Assembly: GCA_036009645.1 (NCBI GenBank)
Contig: DASYLH010000056.1
Location: forward strand, 1-64,000
Reading direction: 5' to 3'
DNA length: 64,000 nt
DNA from: Conexibacter sp036009645
Lineage (GTDB): Bacteria; Actinomycetota; Thermoleophilia; Solirubrobacterales; Solirubrobacteraceae
The translations under genes and the position numbers were made by a program. The notes under the pieces were generated by a model that saw only the letters and a program-made list of their open reading frames with translations, did not search any database and was not told the origin of the DNA. Below are positions 27,721-36,037 of this stretch, one piece after another. The first letter of the stretch is position 1; the number at the start of each line of letters is the position of its first letter.

Positions 27721-29252
27721 GCTCCTCCCGCGCCGTCATCGACCTTGGCTCCAACAGCTTCCGGCTCGTCGTCTTCACGACCGGCCAGGGCGGCTGGTGG
27801 AAGCGCACGGACGAGCTGAGCGACATGGTGCGGATCGGCGGGGAGCTGACCGACGACGGTTGCCTGTCGGAAACGCGGATGGCGCATGCGTTGGAGACGT
27901 TGCGTGTGTTCGCGGCGTTCTGCGCCACAAGCGGGATCGGCCCTGAGGACGTCGAGGCCGTCGCGACGAGCGCGATCCGCGAGGCCCCGAACGGCGCCGC
28001 GTTCGTGCATCGGGCGCACGGCGAGACCGGCCTGCCGATCCGCGTCGTCTCAGGCGAGGAGGAGGCGCTGTACTCCTACGTGGCGGCGGCCAACTCGACT
28101 GCGCTGTCGGACGGGATCGTGCTCGACCTCGGCGGCGGCTCGCTGGAGCTCGTGCAGGTGCGAGAGCGGCATGCGGGCGCAATCGCGTCGTGGCCGCTGG
28201 GTGCGGTGCGGGCGACGGAGCGGTATTTGCCGGGTGACGGTCCAGTCGAGGCAAAGCCGATCGCGAAGCTGCATGCGCGGACGCTTCGCGCCCTGGAGGA
28301 CGCGCCGTGGGTGGTGGAGGCAGGCGCTTCGGGTGCGTCGCTCATCGGCCTCGGCGGCAGCGTGCGCAACCTGGCGGCGGCGGCGGTGCGGATGGCGGAC
28401 CTGCCGCTCGACAGCGTGCAGGGGTTCGTACTCGGCCGCGACGCGCTGGACGCGCTGGTCGACGAGCTGGCCGGCCGCGCGCCGGAAGAGCGCGAGCGGC
28501 TCCCCGGCATCAAGCGCGGGCGTGGCGAGGTGATCCTCGCGGCCGCCGTCGTGCTGCGTGCTGTCCTGGAGGCGAGCGGTGCAGACGGCATCGAGGTGAC
28601 GGAGGCCGGTCTGCGCGAGGGGATCTTCCTCACGGGCCTGCTGGCTCCCGCGGATCCACCGCTGGTGCCCTGCGTGCGGATGACGAGCGTGCGAAATCTG
28701 GCCCAGCAGCATGGGGTTGATTTGGTGCACGCCGAGCACATCGCCGGGCTCGCACACCAGCTGCTGGAGGCGCTGCCCGGCGCCGGCCTGCCGGAGCCAG
28801 GTGAGCCAGAGCTGGTGGAGGCGGCGGCGCTGCTGCACGACGTCGGCATGGCGGTCGACTACGACGACCACCACAAGCACTCGTCGTACCTGATCCTCGG
28901 CAGCGGGCTGCCCGGCTTCACGCCGCGCGAGGTGGCGCTGATCGCGCTGATGGCTCGGTACCACCGCAAGGGCACGCCGCAACTCGGCGGCCTGGCGCCG
29001 CTGTGCCGCGAGGGCGACGAGCAGCTCGTGCTGCGCGGCGCCGCGCTGCTGCGGATCGCCGAGCAGTTGGAGCGCAACCGCGATCAGGTCGTGCGCGCGG
29101 CGCGACTGACGCGACCGGGCGGCAAGAGCGGCGACGTCGAGCTGGAGCTCGACGCGGTCGGAGATGACACCGTGGCGCGCTGGGGCGCGGAGCGTCAGGG
29201 CGAGCTGTTCGAGCGCGCGTTTGGGGCGCCGCTGCGAGTCGTGGCGCGCTAG
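27717..29252 (+). CDS. Ppx/GppA phosphatase with C-terminal HD domain
   Basis: 511 residues from a GTG overlapping the kinase stop. ASKHA-fold signatures: 'VIDLGSNSFRLVVF', 'ATSAIREAPNG', 'GIVLDLGGGSLELVQV' and 'LIGLGGSVRNLA'. From ~320 an HD-type domain ('HIAGLAHQLLEAL', 'AALLHDVGMAVDYDDHHKHSSYLIL') completes the long Ppx/GppA form. It hydrolyses polyphosphate and/or pppGpp. Next to the HD-Ppk1 fusion this makes a make-and-break polyphosphate module with two HD domains. Stop codon shared in a CTAG with the convergent cupin gene. Confidence 0.93.
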   Translation: MSSSRAVIDLGSNSFRLVVFTTGQGGWWKRTDELSDMVRIGGELTDDGCLSETRMAHALETLRVFAAFCATSGIGPEDVEAVATSAIREAPNGAAFVHRAHGETGLPIRVVSGEEEALYSYVAAANSTALSDGIVLDLGGGSLELVQVRERHAGAIASWPLGAVRATERYLPGDGPVEAKPIAKLHARTLRALEDAPWVVEAGASGASLIGLGGSVRNLAAAAVRMADLPLDSVQGFVLGRDALDALVDELAGRAPEERERLPGIKRGRGEVILAAAVVLRAVLEASGADGIEVTEAGLREGIFLTGLLAPADPPLVPCVRMTSVRNLAQQHGVDLVHAEHIAGLAHQLLEALPGAGLPEPGEPELVEAAALLHDVGMAVDYDDHHKHSSYLILGSGLPGFTPREVALIALMARYHRKGTPQLGGLAPLCREGDEQLVLRGAALLRIAEQLERNRDQVVRAARLTRPGGKSGDVELELDAVGDDTVARWGAERQGELFERAFGAPLRVVAR

Positions 29253-29752
29253 TCGTCCGACGCTTCGGCGTCGCCGCGCGGCGGCTCGCCGTGCCAGTAG
29301 TCGACCGCGGTGTCCGCCGGGAAGAAGGCTCGCAGTCCGCCGCCGTGAGGCAGTCGCTCTCCCACCCCGACCTTGTTCGAGTCGGGATAGACGATCACGT
29401 CCGGGCGCCCGCTGCTGCTGAGCGCGAGGAAGCGCACGCGTTCGTCGGTGTCGTTGCGCAGCTGATGGGCGCCGTCCTCGCCAAGCGGGAAGTGGACCGC
29501 CTCGCCGGGCTCGAGCTCGCGCGTGCCGTCCGCGTCCCGCAGGGTCGGGCGGCCGTCCAGCACGATCACGACCTCCTCGTCGGCGTAGTGGAAGTGGTAC
29601 GGGTACGCCGCCTGGCCGGGCGGCAGCTCAAACACGCTGATGCCGACCAGCTCGCTGCCGAGCTCGTAGCCGATCCGCGCGCGTCTGGAGCGGAAGCCGT
29701 CCGGGCGCTCGCCGTCCTCGAACTGCGGATCGAAGATGTTGGGACCGGGCAT
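29249..29752 (-). CDS. Cupin-domain protein
   Basis: 167 residues. One cupin fold: 'YPYHFHYADEEVVIVLDGRPTL' holds the first metal-binding motif (H-x-H, E) and 'EAVHFPLGEDGAHQLRN' the second. Likely a small metal-binding enzyme or sugar/acid binding protein; substrate unknown. The start at 29752 gives 'MPGPNIFDP', a common beginning for this subgroup; the open frame continues upstream to 29797. It overlaps the Ppx/GppA stop by 4 bp tail-to-tail. Confidence 0.85.
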   Translation of the reverse strand: MPGPNIFDPQFEDGERPDGFRSRRARIGYELGSELVGISVFELPPGQAAYPYHFHYADEEVVIVLDGRPTLRDADGTRELEPGEAVHFPLGEDGAHQLRNDTDERVRFLALSSSGRPDVIVYPDSNKVGVGERLPHGGGLRAFFPADTAVDYWHGEPPRGDAEASDD

Positions 29753-29838
29753 CTGGCCGACCCTAGCGTGGGAAGGTCTGCGCCGCGACGGTGTCAAGAG
29801 AGATGACGCCGAACCCGAGTCGAAGGAGCCGACACGCG

Positions 29839-30369
29839 ATGCGCCTGACCTCGTCCCCCCACTCCGCTCGCCGTGGAGCGCTTGCGCTGATCGCCGCGGC
29901 GCTCGCCTTCGCTGCCCTCTTCATGCTGCTCGGACCCCCTCGCGGCGCCGCGGGCAGCGGAGCGACGCTCAAGGTGGCGACGGCGCAGAACGCGACGCTC
30001 GGCAAGCGCATCCTCGTCACGAGCAGCGGCCGCACGCTCTACACGCTGAGCGCGGAGACGAGAGGCCGCTTCATCTGCAAGGACAGCAGCTGCACGTCGA
30101 CGTGGCCGCCGCTGACACTCGGCAGAGGCGTGCAGCCGACCGGCGTCAGAGGGCTCGGCACGATCAGACGTCCCGACGGTAGACGCCAGGCGACGTACAA
30201 GGGCCGCCCGCTCTACCGCTTCGCCACCGACCGCAAGAAGGGCGACGTGGGCGGCGAGGGCTTCAGAGACGTCGGCACGTGGCATGCGGCGGTGGCGCCC
30301 AGCGGTGGCGCGTCGCACGGCACGACGCCCGCGCCGACGCCGCCGCCGACGCCCACGCCGGGGTACTGA
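29839..30369 (+). CDS. Secreted protein with Yx(FWY)xxD-type repeat (COG4315-like)
   Basis: 176 residues. Signal peptide (about 1-40, 'LIAAALAFAALFMLL'). The core has 'GRTLYTLSAET', 'CKDSSCTSTWPPL' and 'YKGRPLYRFATD', the tandem motif of the secreted-repeat/lipoprotein family COG4315. A conserved Cys pair sits in the middle. The C-terminus is a Pro/Thr-rich tail. Role unknown. Several arginines use AGA. The hairpin GAAAGC...GCTTTC at 30390-30408 may end its transcript. Confidence 0.85.
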   Translation: MRLTSSPHSARRGALALIAAALAFAALFMLLGPPRGAAGSGATLKVATAQNATLGKRILVTSSGRTLYTLSAETRGRFICKDSSCTSTWPPLTLGRGVQPTGVRGLGTIRRPDGRRQATYKGRPLYRFATDRKKGDVGGEGFRDVGTWHAAVAPSGGASHGTTPAPTPPPTPTPGY

Positions 30370-30389
30370 GCCGGAACCGCCCTGGGTGG

Positions 30390-30408
30390 GAAAGCGTTCG
30401 CTGCTTTC
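30390..30408 (+). terminator. Small hairpin after the COG4315-like gene
   Basis: GAAAGC-gttcgct-GCTTTC, 21 bp past the stop. Short arms, so only a weak terminator candidate. Confidence 0.35.
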
Positions 30409-30423
30409 AAACCTTTCATTGAT

Positions 30424-30456
30424 AAGGTTGGGAAGTGGCCGAGACTTCCCAACCTT
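30424..30456. promoter_or_regulatory. 13-base inverted repeat over the fic start codon
   Basis: AAGGTTGGGAAGT and ACTTCCCAACCTT, perfect 13-base arms with a 7-base spacer. The fic GTG (30435-30437) lies at the end of the left arm. A further half-site AACCTT sits at 30410-30415. Likely autoregulatory operator or a translation-blocking hairpin. Confidence 0.7.
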
Positions 30457-31685
30457 CCCATGGACGGATCGAACGGCGTGTCTGGAGACCGACGATCGAC
30501 CATGGCGGACCCCGCCGGCACCGCGTCGCGCAGACGATCGAGTGCTTCGTCCCCGACCCGATCGCCGACTGGGACCCGACGCTGACTGCCTCGACCGCGG
30601 CGTTGATCGCCGAGGCCGACGCGGAGGTGCGCGAATTCGACCGACAGGCGCCCGGGGTGCAGGGGCTCGACGCGCTCGCGCGGCAGCTGCTGCGCCAGGA
30701 GTCGGTCGGCTCGTCGCGGATCGAGAACCTGATCGTCGGGCAGCGGCGGCTGGCGCGCGCCGCAGCCGGGGGCGCCGGGTACGACGAGACGGCCGACCTG
30801 GTCATCGGCAATGTGCGTGCGATGCAGCGGGCGATCGCGCTCGCGAGCGAGCCGCGCCCGCTGACGCTCGACGACATCGTCGCGATCCATCGCACGCTGT
30901 TCGAGGGGACGCGCGACGAAGCGCTTGCGGGCGTCGTGCGGCAGGAGCAGAACTGGATCGGGCACTCCGGCTACAGCCCCGTCGGCGCCGACTTCATCCC
31001 GCCGCCACACGAGTACGTCGAGGAGCTGCTCGAGGACCTCGCCGCGTTCTTGAACCTGGACGACCTGCCGGTGACGCTGCAGGCCGCGATCGCGCACGCG
31101 CAATTCGAGACGATCCACCCGTTCCTCGACGGCAACGGACGCGCCGGGCGCTGCCTGATCCACGTCGTCTACCGGCGCCGGGGGCTGGCGGCGAGCGTGG
31201 TGCCGCCGATCAGCCTCGTGCTGGCAACGCACTTCCGCCTCTACATAGGCGGCCTCGAGGCGTACCGCTTCGGGGACCTGAAGGACTGGCTGCTGCTGTT
31301 CGCCGCCTCGACGGTGAAGGCCGTCGACCGCGCGCACGACCTGGCAGCGCGCGTCAACGTGCTGCGCGAGGGTTGGCTGGAACGCATCGGGCAGCCGCGC
31401 AGCCACGCCAGCTCGCGCGCGCTGCTCGACCAGCTCGCGGCCGAGCCGGTCCTCACGGTCGCACGCGCCGCCGAGCTCGCGGGGGTCAGCGAGACCGCCG
31501 CGGCGAGAGCGCTCGGCACGCTCGAGCGCGCCGGAATCCTGATGCGCCCGTCGCAGCAGAAATGGGGCCGCCGCTGGGAGGCGCCCGAGGTGTTCGAGCT
31601 GCTCGACGCGTTCGAGCGCGATGTCGCGACGCCCGGGGATGCGACGCGGCCGCGTCGTCCGACGCCGCGCGGCGCCGGCGGCTGA
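30435..31685 (+). CDS. Fic-domain protein (AMPylator-type) with winged-helix C-terminus
   Basis: 416 residues. The Fic core 'HPFLDGNGRAGR' (about residues 221-232) is complete. An N-terminal alpha helix with 'SSRIEN' (about 94-99) fits the inhibitory motif (S/T)xxxE(G/N) that blocks ATP binding in self-regulated Fic proteins; the Glu is present. The C-terminal ~80 residues look like a helix-turn-helix/winged helix ('LTVARAAELAGVSETAAARAL'), a usual layout for chromosomal Fic proteins. It would transfer AMP to a target protein. No antitoxin gene adjoins, in line with an intramolecular inhibitor. Confidence 0.92.
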   Translation: MAETSQPSHGRIERRVWRPTIDHGGPRRHRVAQTIECFVPDPIADWDPTLTASTAALIAEADAEVREFDRQAPGVQGLDALARQLLRQESVGSSRIENLIVGQRRLARAAAGGAGYDETADLVIGNVRAMQRAIALASEPRPLTLDDIVAIHRTLFEGTRDEALAGVVRQEQNWIGHSGYSPVGADFIPPPHEYVEELLEDLAAFLNLDDLPVTLQAAIAHAQFETIHPFLDGNGRAGRCLIHVVYRRRGLAASVVPPISLVLATHFRLYIGGLEAYRFGDLKDWLLLFAASTVKAVDRAHDLAARVNVLREGWLERIGQPRSHASSRALLDQLAAEPVLTVARAAELAGVSETAAARALGTLERAGILMRPSQQKWGRRWEAPEVFELLDAFERDVATPGDATRPRRPTPRGAGG

Positions 31686-31743
31686 GCTGCATGGCCGCGA
31701 CCGCCGATCAAGCCGAGCGCCGGGCGTGCCGATCGCAGGTCGC

Positions 31744-32433
31744 ATGCACAGACTTCGTCGTCCTCGGCTCACCTATGCGAACGTCGTCGCCTCGCTCGCG
31801 CTGTTCGTCGCGCTCGGCGGCACCGGCTACGCCGCCACGCAGCTCGCGCCCAACAGTGTCGGCACGCCACAGCTGAAGCGCGGCGCCGTCACCGGCGCGA
31901 AGATCGCCGCGAGAACACGCAGAGCGCTGCGCGGGAAGACCGGCCCCTCCGGTCAGCGCGGACCCGAAGGCGCGCGCGGACCGGCTGGAGCGAATGGCGC
32001 GAACGGAATGAACGGGCAGTCCGGCACCGACGGAGCCGTCAGCGCCAAGATCGGCTACGTGCTCGGCCCGATTCCGGTGCCGTTCAACAAACCGAGCTTC
32101 CCGATCATCGCCGTGCCCGTCCCGAGACCGGGCAGCTACGTGGTGCTCGCCAAGCTGACGGTCACGCCGAGCGGCACCGAGGAGATCGTCTGTGCCCTCG
32201 GCGCTGACGGCGGCTCGATCGGCGGCTTCGACGTCGCGGCCGTCAGGGGCGACAACATCGAGCAGACGATCGCGCTGACCTATGCCGGGACGTTCGAGGC
32301 GCCGCTCGTCAACGGCCACACCTTCCTCGTCACCTGCAGCACAACCGCGGCGACGAGAGTCGGGGTCAAGCAAGCAAAGATCACGCTGATCCAGGCGAGC
32401 GACGTGAGCGTCGCTCTCGCCGACGGCACGTAA
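31744..32433 (+). CDS. Collagen-like exported surface protein
   Basis: 229 residues. The N-terminus 'RLTYANVVASLALFVALGG' is a signal/anchor sequence I know from Thermoleophilia surface proteins. A short collagen-like Gly-X-Y run follows (about 60-95: 'GKTGPSGQRGPEGARGPAG'), then a beta-rich C-terminal domain of ~130 residues with two cysteines ('IVCALGAD', 'VTCSTT'), resembling C1q/TNF-like trimer caps in layout. Probably cell-surface or secreted. ATG 31744 was chosen because the signal peptide begins there. Confidence 0.85.
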   Translation: MHRLRRPRLTYANVVASLALFVALGGTGYAATQLAPNSVGTPQLKRGAVTGAKIAARTRRALRGKTGPSGQRGPEGARGPAGANGANGMNGQSGTDGAVSAKIGYVLGPIPVPFNKPSFPIIAVPVPRPGSYVVLAKLTVTPSGTEEIVCALGADGGSIGGFDVAAVRGDNIEQTIALTYAGTFEAPLVNGHTFLVTCSTTAATRVGVKQAKITLIQASDVSVALADGT

Positions 32434-32477
32434 GCGGCCCGGGAGGACGGCCGCAGCCGCCCTCCCGCGTAGCCCGC

Positions 32478-33932
32478 TTATGCCGCGACCGGCTCCGGCT
32501 CCGTGACGGAGGCGACCGGGGCCTCGCCGACCTCCCCCGCCGCCCGGCTCGCCGCGGCCATCTCGGCCTGGCGAGCACGGCCTGGGACGAACAGGGCGCA
32601 GATGGCGCCGGCGGCGAGCACGGCGGCGCCGACCCAGACGGCCTGCGTCATGCCGTCGGTGAACGCCTGCGGGGAAGCGTAGGAGCCGGCGCCGGCGAAC
32701 ACGGTCGAGAGGACGGAGACGCCGAGCGCGCCGCCGATCTCGCGGAACGTGTTGGTCGCGCCGGACGCCTGGCCGGCCTCCTGCGGGCGGACCGAGGAAA
32801 GCACGGCGTTGGCGGCGGGCGCGAAGACCAACGCCATCCCGGCACCGGCCATCGCGAACGGACCGATCAATTGGGCGTACGGCACGTCGGGCGCCGACAC
32901 CAGCGCGAGCAGCGCCATCGCGCTTGCCTGCAGCGTGAGGCCGGCCGTCATCAGCACGCGCGAGCCGACACGGTCCGACAGGATCCCCGCGATCGGGGCG
33001 ACGAGGATCGTCACGCCCGTCCACGGCAGTGTGCGCAGCCCGGCCTCCAGCGGCGAGTAGCCCTGCACCGTCTGGAAGAACTGCGCGAGCAGGAAGATCG
33101 AGCCGAACGTCCCGAAGAACATCGCGACGGTCACGCCGCTCGTGGCGCTGAAGCCGCGTGAGCGGAAGAAGCGCATCGGCAGCATCGGCTCCGGTGCGCG
33201 CAGCTCCCAGGCAACGAACGCCGCGATCAGCAGCAGGCCGACCGTCGCCGAGCCGACCACCGTCGTGCTCGTCCAGCCGAGGTCCTGCGCCTTCACGATC
33301 CCGAAGACGAGGCCGAACAGACCACCCGCCGCGAGCACGAGGCCGCGCAGGTCGAGCCGGCGGCCGGGACCGTACGACTCGGTCAGCTGCGTCATCACGA
33401 GCGGCACGAGCACGATCCCGATCGGCACGTTGAGCCAGAAGATCCAGTGCCACGAGATGCCCTCGACGACCGCGCCGCCGGCGAGCGGACCGAGCGCGAC
33501 GCCGAGCCCGCTGACGCCCGACCAGATGCCGAGCGCGAGGCCACGGCGGCCGGCAGGGAACGCCTCGCTGAGCAGCGTCAGCGAAAGCGGCGTGACGGCC
33601 GCGGCGCTCGCGCCCTGGAACGCACGCGCGGCGATCAGCGCCTCGGCGCTCGGTGCGAGCGCGGCTGCGATCGAGGACAGCGTGAACGCACCCAGACCGA
33701 AGGCGAAGACGCGCTTGCGGCCGAGCCGGTCGCCGAGCGCGGCGGCCGGCAGCAGCAGCACGGCGAATGCGAGCGTGTAGGCGTTGACCGTCCAGCCGAG
33801 TGAGGCGAGCGTCGCGTCGAAGTCGACGCGGATCGACGGCAACGCCGTCGTCACGACGAGGTTGTCGAGTGTGACCATGAAGAGCGCGACGCTCGTCACG
33901 ATCGAGGTCCAGATCTGTCGTGAGCGGGTCAT
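32478..33932 (-). CDS. MFS drug exporter, DHA2/EmrB-QacA family
   Basis: 484 residues, about 14 membrane helices. 'ALPSIRVDFDATLASLGWTVNAYTLAFAVLLLPAAALGDRLGRKRVF' contains the DHA2 motif D1 and MFS motif A (G-D-R-L-G-R-K), and 'GLALGPLAGGAVVEGISWHWIF' matches motif C of antiporters. It exports drugs or other small molecules using the proton gradient. 'AGGAGG' is 9 bp ahead of the ATG. It lies 59 bp downstream of a tetR gene on the same strand, with a palindrome between them, so it is likely repressed by it. Confidence 0.92.
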   Translation of the reverse strand: MTRSRQIWTSIVTSVALFMVTLDNLVVTTALPSIRVDFDATLASLGWTVNAYTLAFAVLLLPAAALGDRLGRKRVFAFGLGAFTLSSIAAALAPSAEALIAARAFQGASAAAVTPLSLTLLSEAFPAGRRGLALGIWSGVSGLGVALGPLAGGAVVEGISWHWIFWLNVPIGIVLVPLVMTQLTESYGPGRRLDLRGLVLAAGGLFGLVFGIVKAQDLGWTSTTVVGSATVGLLLIAAFVAWELRAPEPMLPMRFFRSRGFSATSGVTVAMFFGTFGSIFLLAQFFQTVQGYSPLEAGLRTLPWTGVTILVAPIAGILSDRVGSRVLMTAGLTLQASAMALLALVSAPDVPYAQLIGPFAMAGAGMALVFAPAANAVLSSVRPQEAGQASGATNTFREIGGALGVSVLSTVFAGAGSYASPQAFTDGMTQAVWVGAAVLAAGAICALFVPGRARQAEMAAASRAAGEVGEAPVASVTEPEPVAA

Positions 33933-33955
33933 CGGGTCGAGCCTCCTGCGGTGTG

Positions 33956-33969
33956 TGAGTGGTCACTCA
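33956..33969. promoter_or_regulatory. Palindrome ahead of the MFS gene (TetR operator candidate)
   Basis: TGAGTG-gt-CACTCA, 6-base perfect arms, 24 bp ahead of the MFS start. Shares the GAGTG/CACTC half-site with the repeat ahead of tetR at 34565-34584. Confidence 0.6.
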
Positions 33970-33991
33970 TCTTCATAATAAAAAAGAGAGG

Positions 33992-34561
33992 TCAGTCGTC
34001 GAATTTGTCGCCGCACAGCTCGCGCGCCCACGGCGCGTCGATCGACGGCGCGTCCATCCCAGCGAGCACGGTCATCAGCATCCCCCGGGCGACGAACTCG
34101 CGCAGCTCCTCACCCTCGGCGCCGCTGATGCGCTGGACCAGCTCGATCAGGTCGCCGTAGCCGCGTCGCACCGCGTCGCGGATCGCGAGGTCCTCGCCGG
34201 ATGCCGCCGCGAACGCCTGCAGCGTCGCGCGCAGCGTCGTCGGGTCCTGCAACAGCGCCGCGTAGGCGTGACCCATGCGCTCGAGCGCGGTCTCGCCGGG
34301 CGCGCTCGCGTCCTCCGCAGCCTCGCGTATCGCGTCGCCGAGGCGGCGGTAGCAGCGATCGACGGCGGCCACGTAGAGCTCGGACTTCGTCGGAAAAAGG
34401 CGGAACAGGTACGCCTGCGAGATCCCCGCCGCCTTCGCGATCTCGGTCGTCGGCGTGCCGTGGAAGCCGTGCTCCGCGAACGCGGCCACGGCAGCCTCGA
34501 CGAGGACCTCGCGGCGCTCGGCGGCGGTGGAAAGCTGGCGGGTGGCCGGTGGCGGAATCAT
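33992..34561 (-). CDS. TetR-family repressor
   Basis: 189 residues from the ATG at 34561 (an in-frame GTG at 34582 adds 7 residues but lies inside the candidate operator). N-terminal helix-turn-helix: 'VLVEAAVAAFAEHGFHGTPTTEIAKAAGISQAYLFRLFPTKSEL', the canonical TetR DNA-binding domain. The C-terminal ligand domain is unspecific. It likely controls itself and the MFS exporter that follows on the same strand. Confidence 0.92.
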   Translation of the reverse strand: MIPPPATRQLSTAAERREVLVEAAVAAFAEHGFHGTPTTEIAKAAGISQAYLFRLFPTKSELYVAAVDRCYRRLGDAIREAAEDASAPGETALERMGHAYAALLQDPTTLRATLQAFAAASGEDLAIRDAVRRGYGDLIELVQRISGAEGEELREFVARGMLMTVLAGMDAPSIDAPWARELCGDKFDD

Positions 34562-34564
34562 CAG

Positions 34565-34584
34565 GAGTGAGTATGCACTCACTC
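34565..34584. promoter_or_regulatory. Inverted repeat ahead of tetR
   Basis: GAGTGAGT-atgc-ACTCACTC, perfect 8-base arms, directly ahead of the preferred tetR ATG. Probable autoregulatory operator. Confidence 0.65.
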
Positions 34585-34654
34585 ACAGGCCGCGTCAAGC
34601 GGGCGAATGCGAGCAGCGCACCCCGAAGGGTCGCAGACCGCGCAGCCGGACCTG

Positions 34655-34800
34655 AGGCGCCCCGGGGTGGGAACGCCCCAGGCCGGTTCGGTGTCCGAGG
34701 GGAAGGAGGACACCGAGGGGGGTGCGTCCCGCTCCGGCGATTCGCCTGCGCCGGAACGGGACGCTTGGTGGGGACCACTGGCTGCTACGGATCGGTCCCC
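34655..34800. ncRNA. Run of strong hairpins, candidate structured RNA
   Basis: Three long hairpins follow one another: 34688-34716 (TCGGTGTCC/GGACACCGA, 9 bp), 34724-34764 (GCGTCCCG plus TCCGGCG pairing with CGCCGGA plus CGGGACGC, one mismatch) and 34770-34800 (GGGGACC/GGTCCCC), after a GGGG/CCCC stem near 34665-34679. Strand cannot be settled: it could be the 3' region of the exported protein at 34868, the leader of tetR, or an independent RNA. No small reading frame with a good ribosome-binding site was seen. It fits no RNA family I can name. Confidence 0.35.
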
Positions 34801-34867
34801 TGTCTGGATCAATCGGCAAGAAATCCTTCAACGAACGGCTCAGTGCGCCCGCGTAGCCGATCGTTTC

Positions 34868-35899
34868 TCAGCCCTTGAGCCCCTTCGTCGAGTAGCGCAC
34901 GAGCGTCAGCGTCTTCGTGACCGTCTGCCCTCTCACGAGCGCGTTTTCGACGACCGCCTTGACCTTCATCGTGCCGCGCTGGCGCAGCAGGCGCTTGCCG
35001 AGATCGTTGAGCGTGACGTGGACGAAACCGCCGTCGTTCTGCTTCAGCGAGTACCCACTGCGCACGCCGAGCTCCTTGCCGCTGCGCGAGAGCGCGAGGC
35101 TGCCTCTGCAGGCGGCACTGCCGAGGCACGCGACGAACACGCCGCCGACGCCGTTCTGATCCGCGAACGCCGTCTGGCCGAACAGGCCAAGCCGCGTCGT
35201 CGCGGCCCCGCTCGTCGTAAACGTTCTGTCCGTACCGATCGCGAACGCACCGTTTGGACCGACCGCGACGAGCCGGTAGTGGTAGGTCGCGCTGGCGCTC
35301 AGCCCCGACAGCGCGGCTGACACCGATACCGCCGAGGAGCCTGAGCCGGCGCCCTGCGGCGGCGTCTGCTGGCCGTAGTTCGCGGTCGTGCCGAACTCGA
35401 AGTAGTAGGAGCTGGCGACGCCGTTCGGGTTCACGGAGCCGTTGAGCGTCGCGCTCGTGCCGTTCGCGTCCGCGCTGCCGGTCGTCGCTGCCGGCGCCGT
35501 GGGCGGCGGGGGTGCGGTACCGGTCGTTCTGAACGTTCTGTCGGCGCCGACCGTCGTGCCGCTCGCGTTCGTCGCGATCACGCGGTAGTGGTAGGTCGTG
35601 CCGGACGTGAGGCCGGCGAGGTCTGCCGTCACGGGGACGTCCGCGCTGCCGGAGCCGGCCGAGGACAGCGCGCTCTGCTGGCCGTAGGCGGTCGTCGTGC
35701 CGTACTGGAACGCGTAGCTGGTGAGCTCGCCCTGCGGGTTGACCGTCCCCGCGAGCGAGGCCTGTGTGTCGGTCAGCGCGGACGCGTCGCCGGTGGTCGC
35801 GGTGGGCGCACCGGCCGCGAGCGCGGGTCCTGTCGTCAGTCCGATGACACTTGCGAGCAGCGCGATCGTCGTGACGCCGAGCGCAGCGAATCGCCGCAT
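34868..35899 (-). CDS. Exported protein with two fibronectin-III-like repeats
   Basis: 343 residues from the ATG at 35899, 6 bp after 'GGAGG'. Signal peptide 1-28 (cleavage near 'ALAAGAP'). Two ~90-residue repeats share 'A-T-L-x-G-x-V-N-P-x-G', 'YxFxYGTTxxYGQQT', 'TYHYRxVAxxxxG' and 'xADRTF', a fibronectin-III-like pattern common in actinobacterial surface proteins. A C-terminal ~100-residue domain with a Cys pair ('VACLGSAACRG') follows. Probably wall- or matrix-associated. Confidence 0.85.
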   Translation of the reverse strand: MRRFAALGVTTIALLASVIGLTTGPALAAGAPTATTGDASALTDTQASLAGTVNPQGELTSYAFQYGTTTAYGQQSALSSAGSGSADVPVTADLAGLTSGTTYHYRVIATNASGTTVGADRTFRTTGTAPPPPTAPAATTGSADANGTSATLNGSVNPNGVASSYYFEFGTTANYGQQTPPQGAGSGSSAVSVSAALSGLSASATYHYRLVAVGPNGAFAIGTDRTFTTSGAATTRLGLFGQTAFADQNGVGGVFVACLGSAACRGSLALSRSGKELGVRSGYSLKQNDGGFVHVTLNDLGKRLLRQRGTMKVKAVVENALVRGQTVTKTLTLVRYSTKGLKG

Positions 35900-36037
35900 G
35901 GGGAACCTCCAGGTTCGTTTCGGGGCGTACCGGGTCCCCAACCGGGCGCGACTGCGCGAGTTGCGGAGCCGCGCCACGTGCTGACCTCCGTGCACGCCGC
36001 CGTTCACGCCGCGGCGCTCGGATAGGCTCGGCCGGAG

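Noticed and set aside
34655..34800. Cobalamin or c-di-AMP riboswitch
   Set aside because: The hairpins lack the conserved single-stranded boxes I know for either class, and the downstream genes do not fit.
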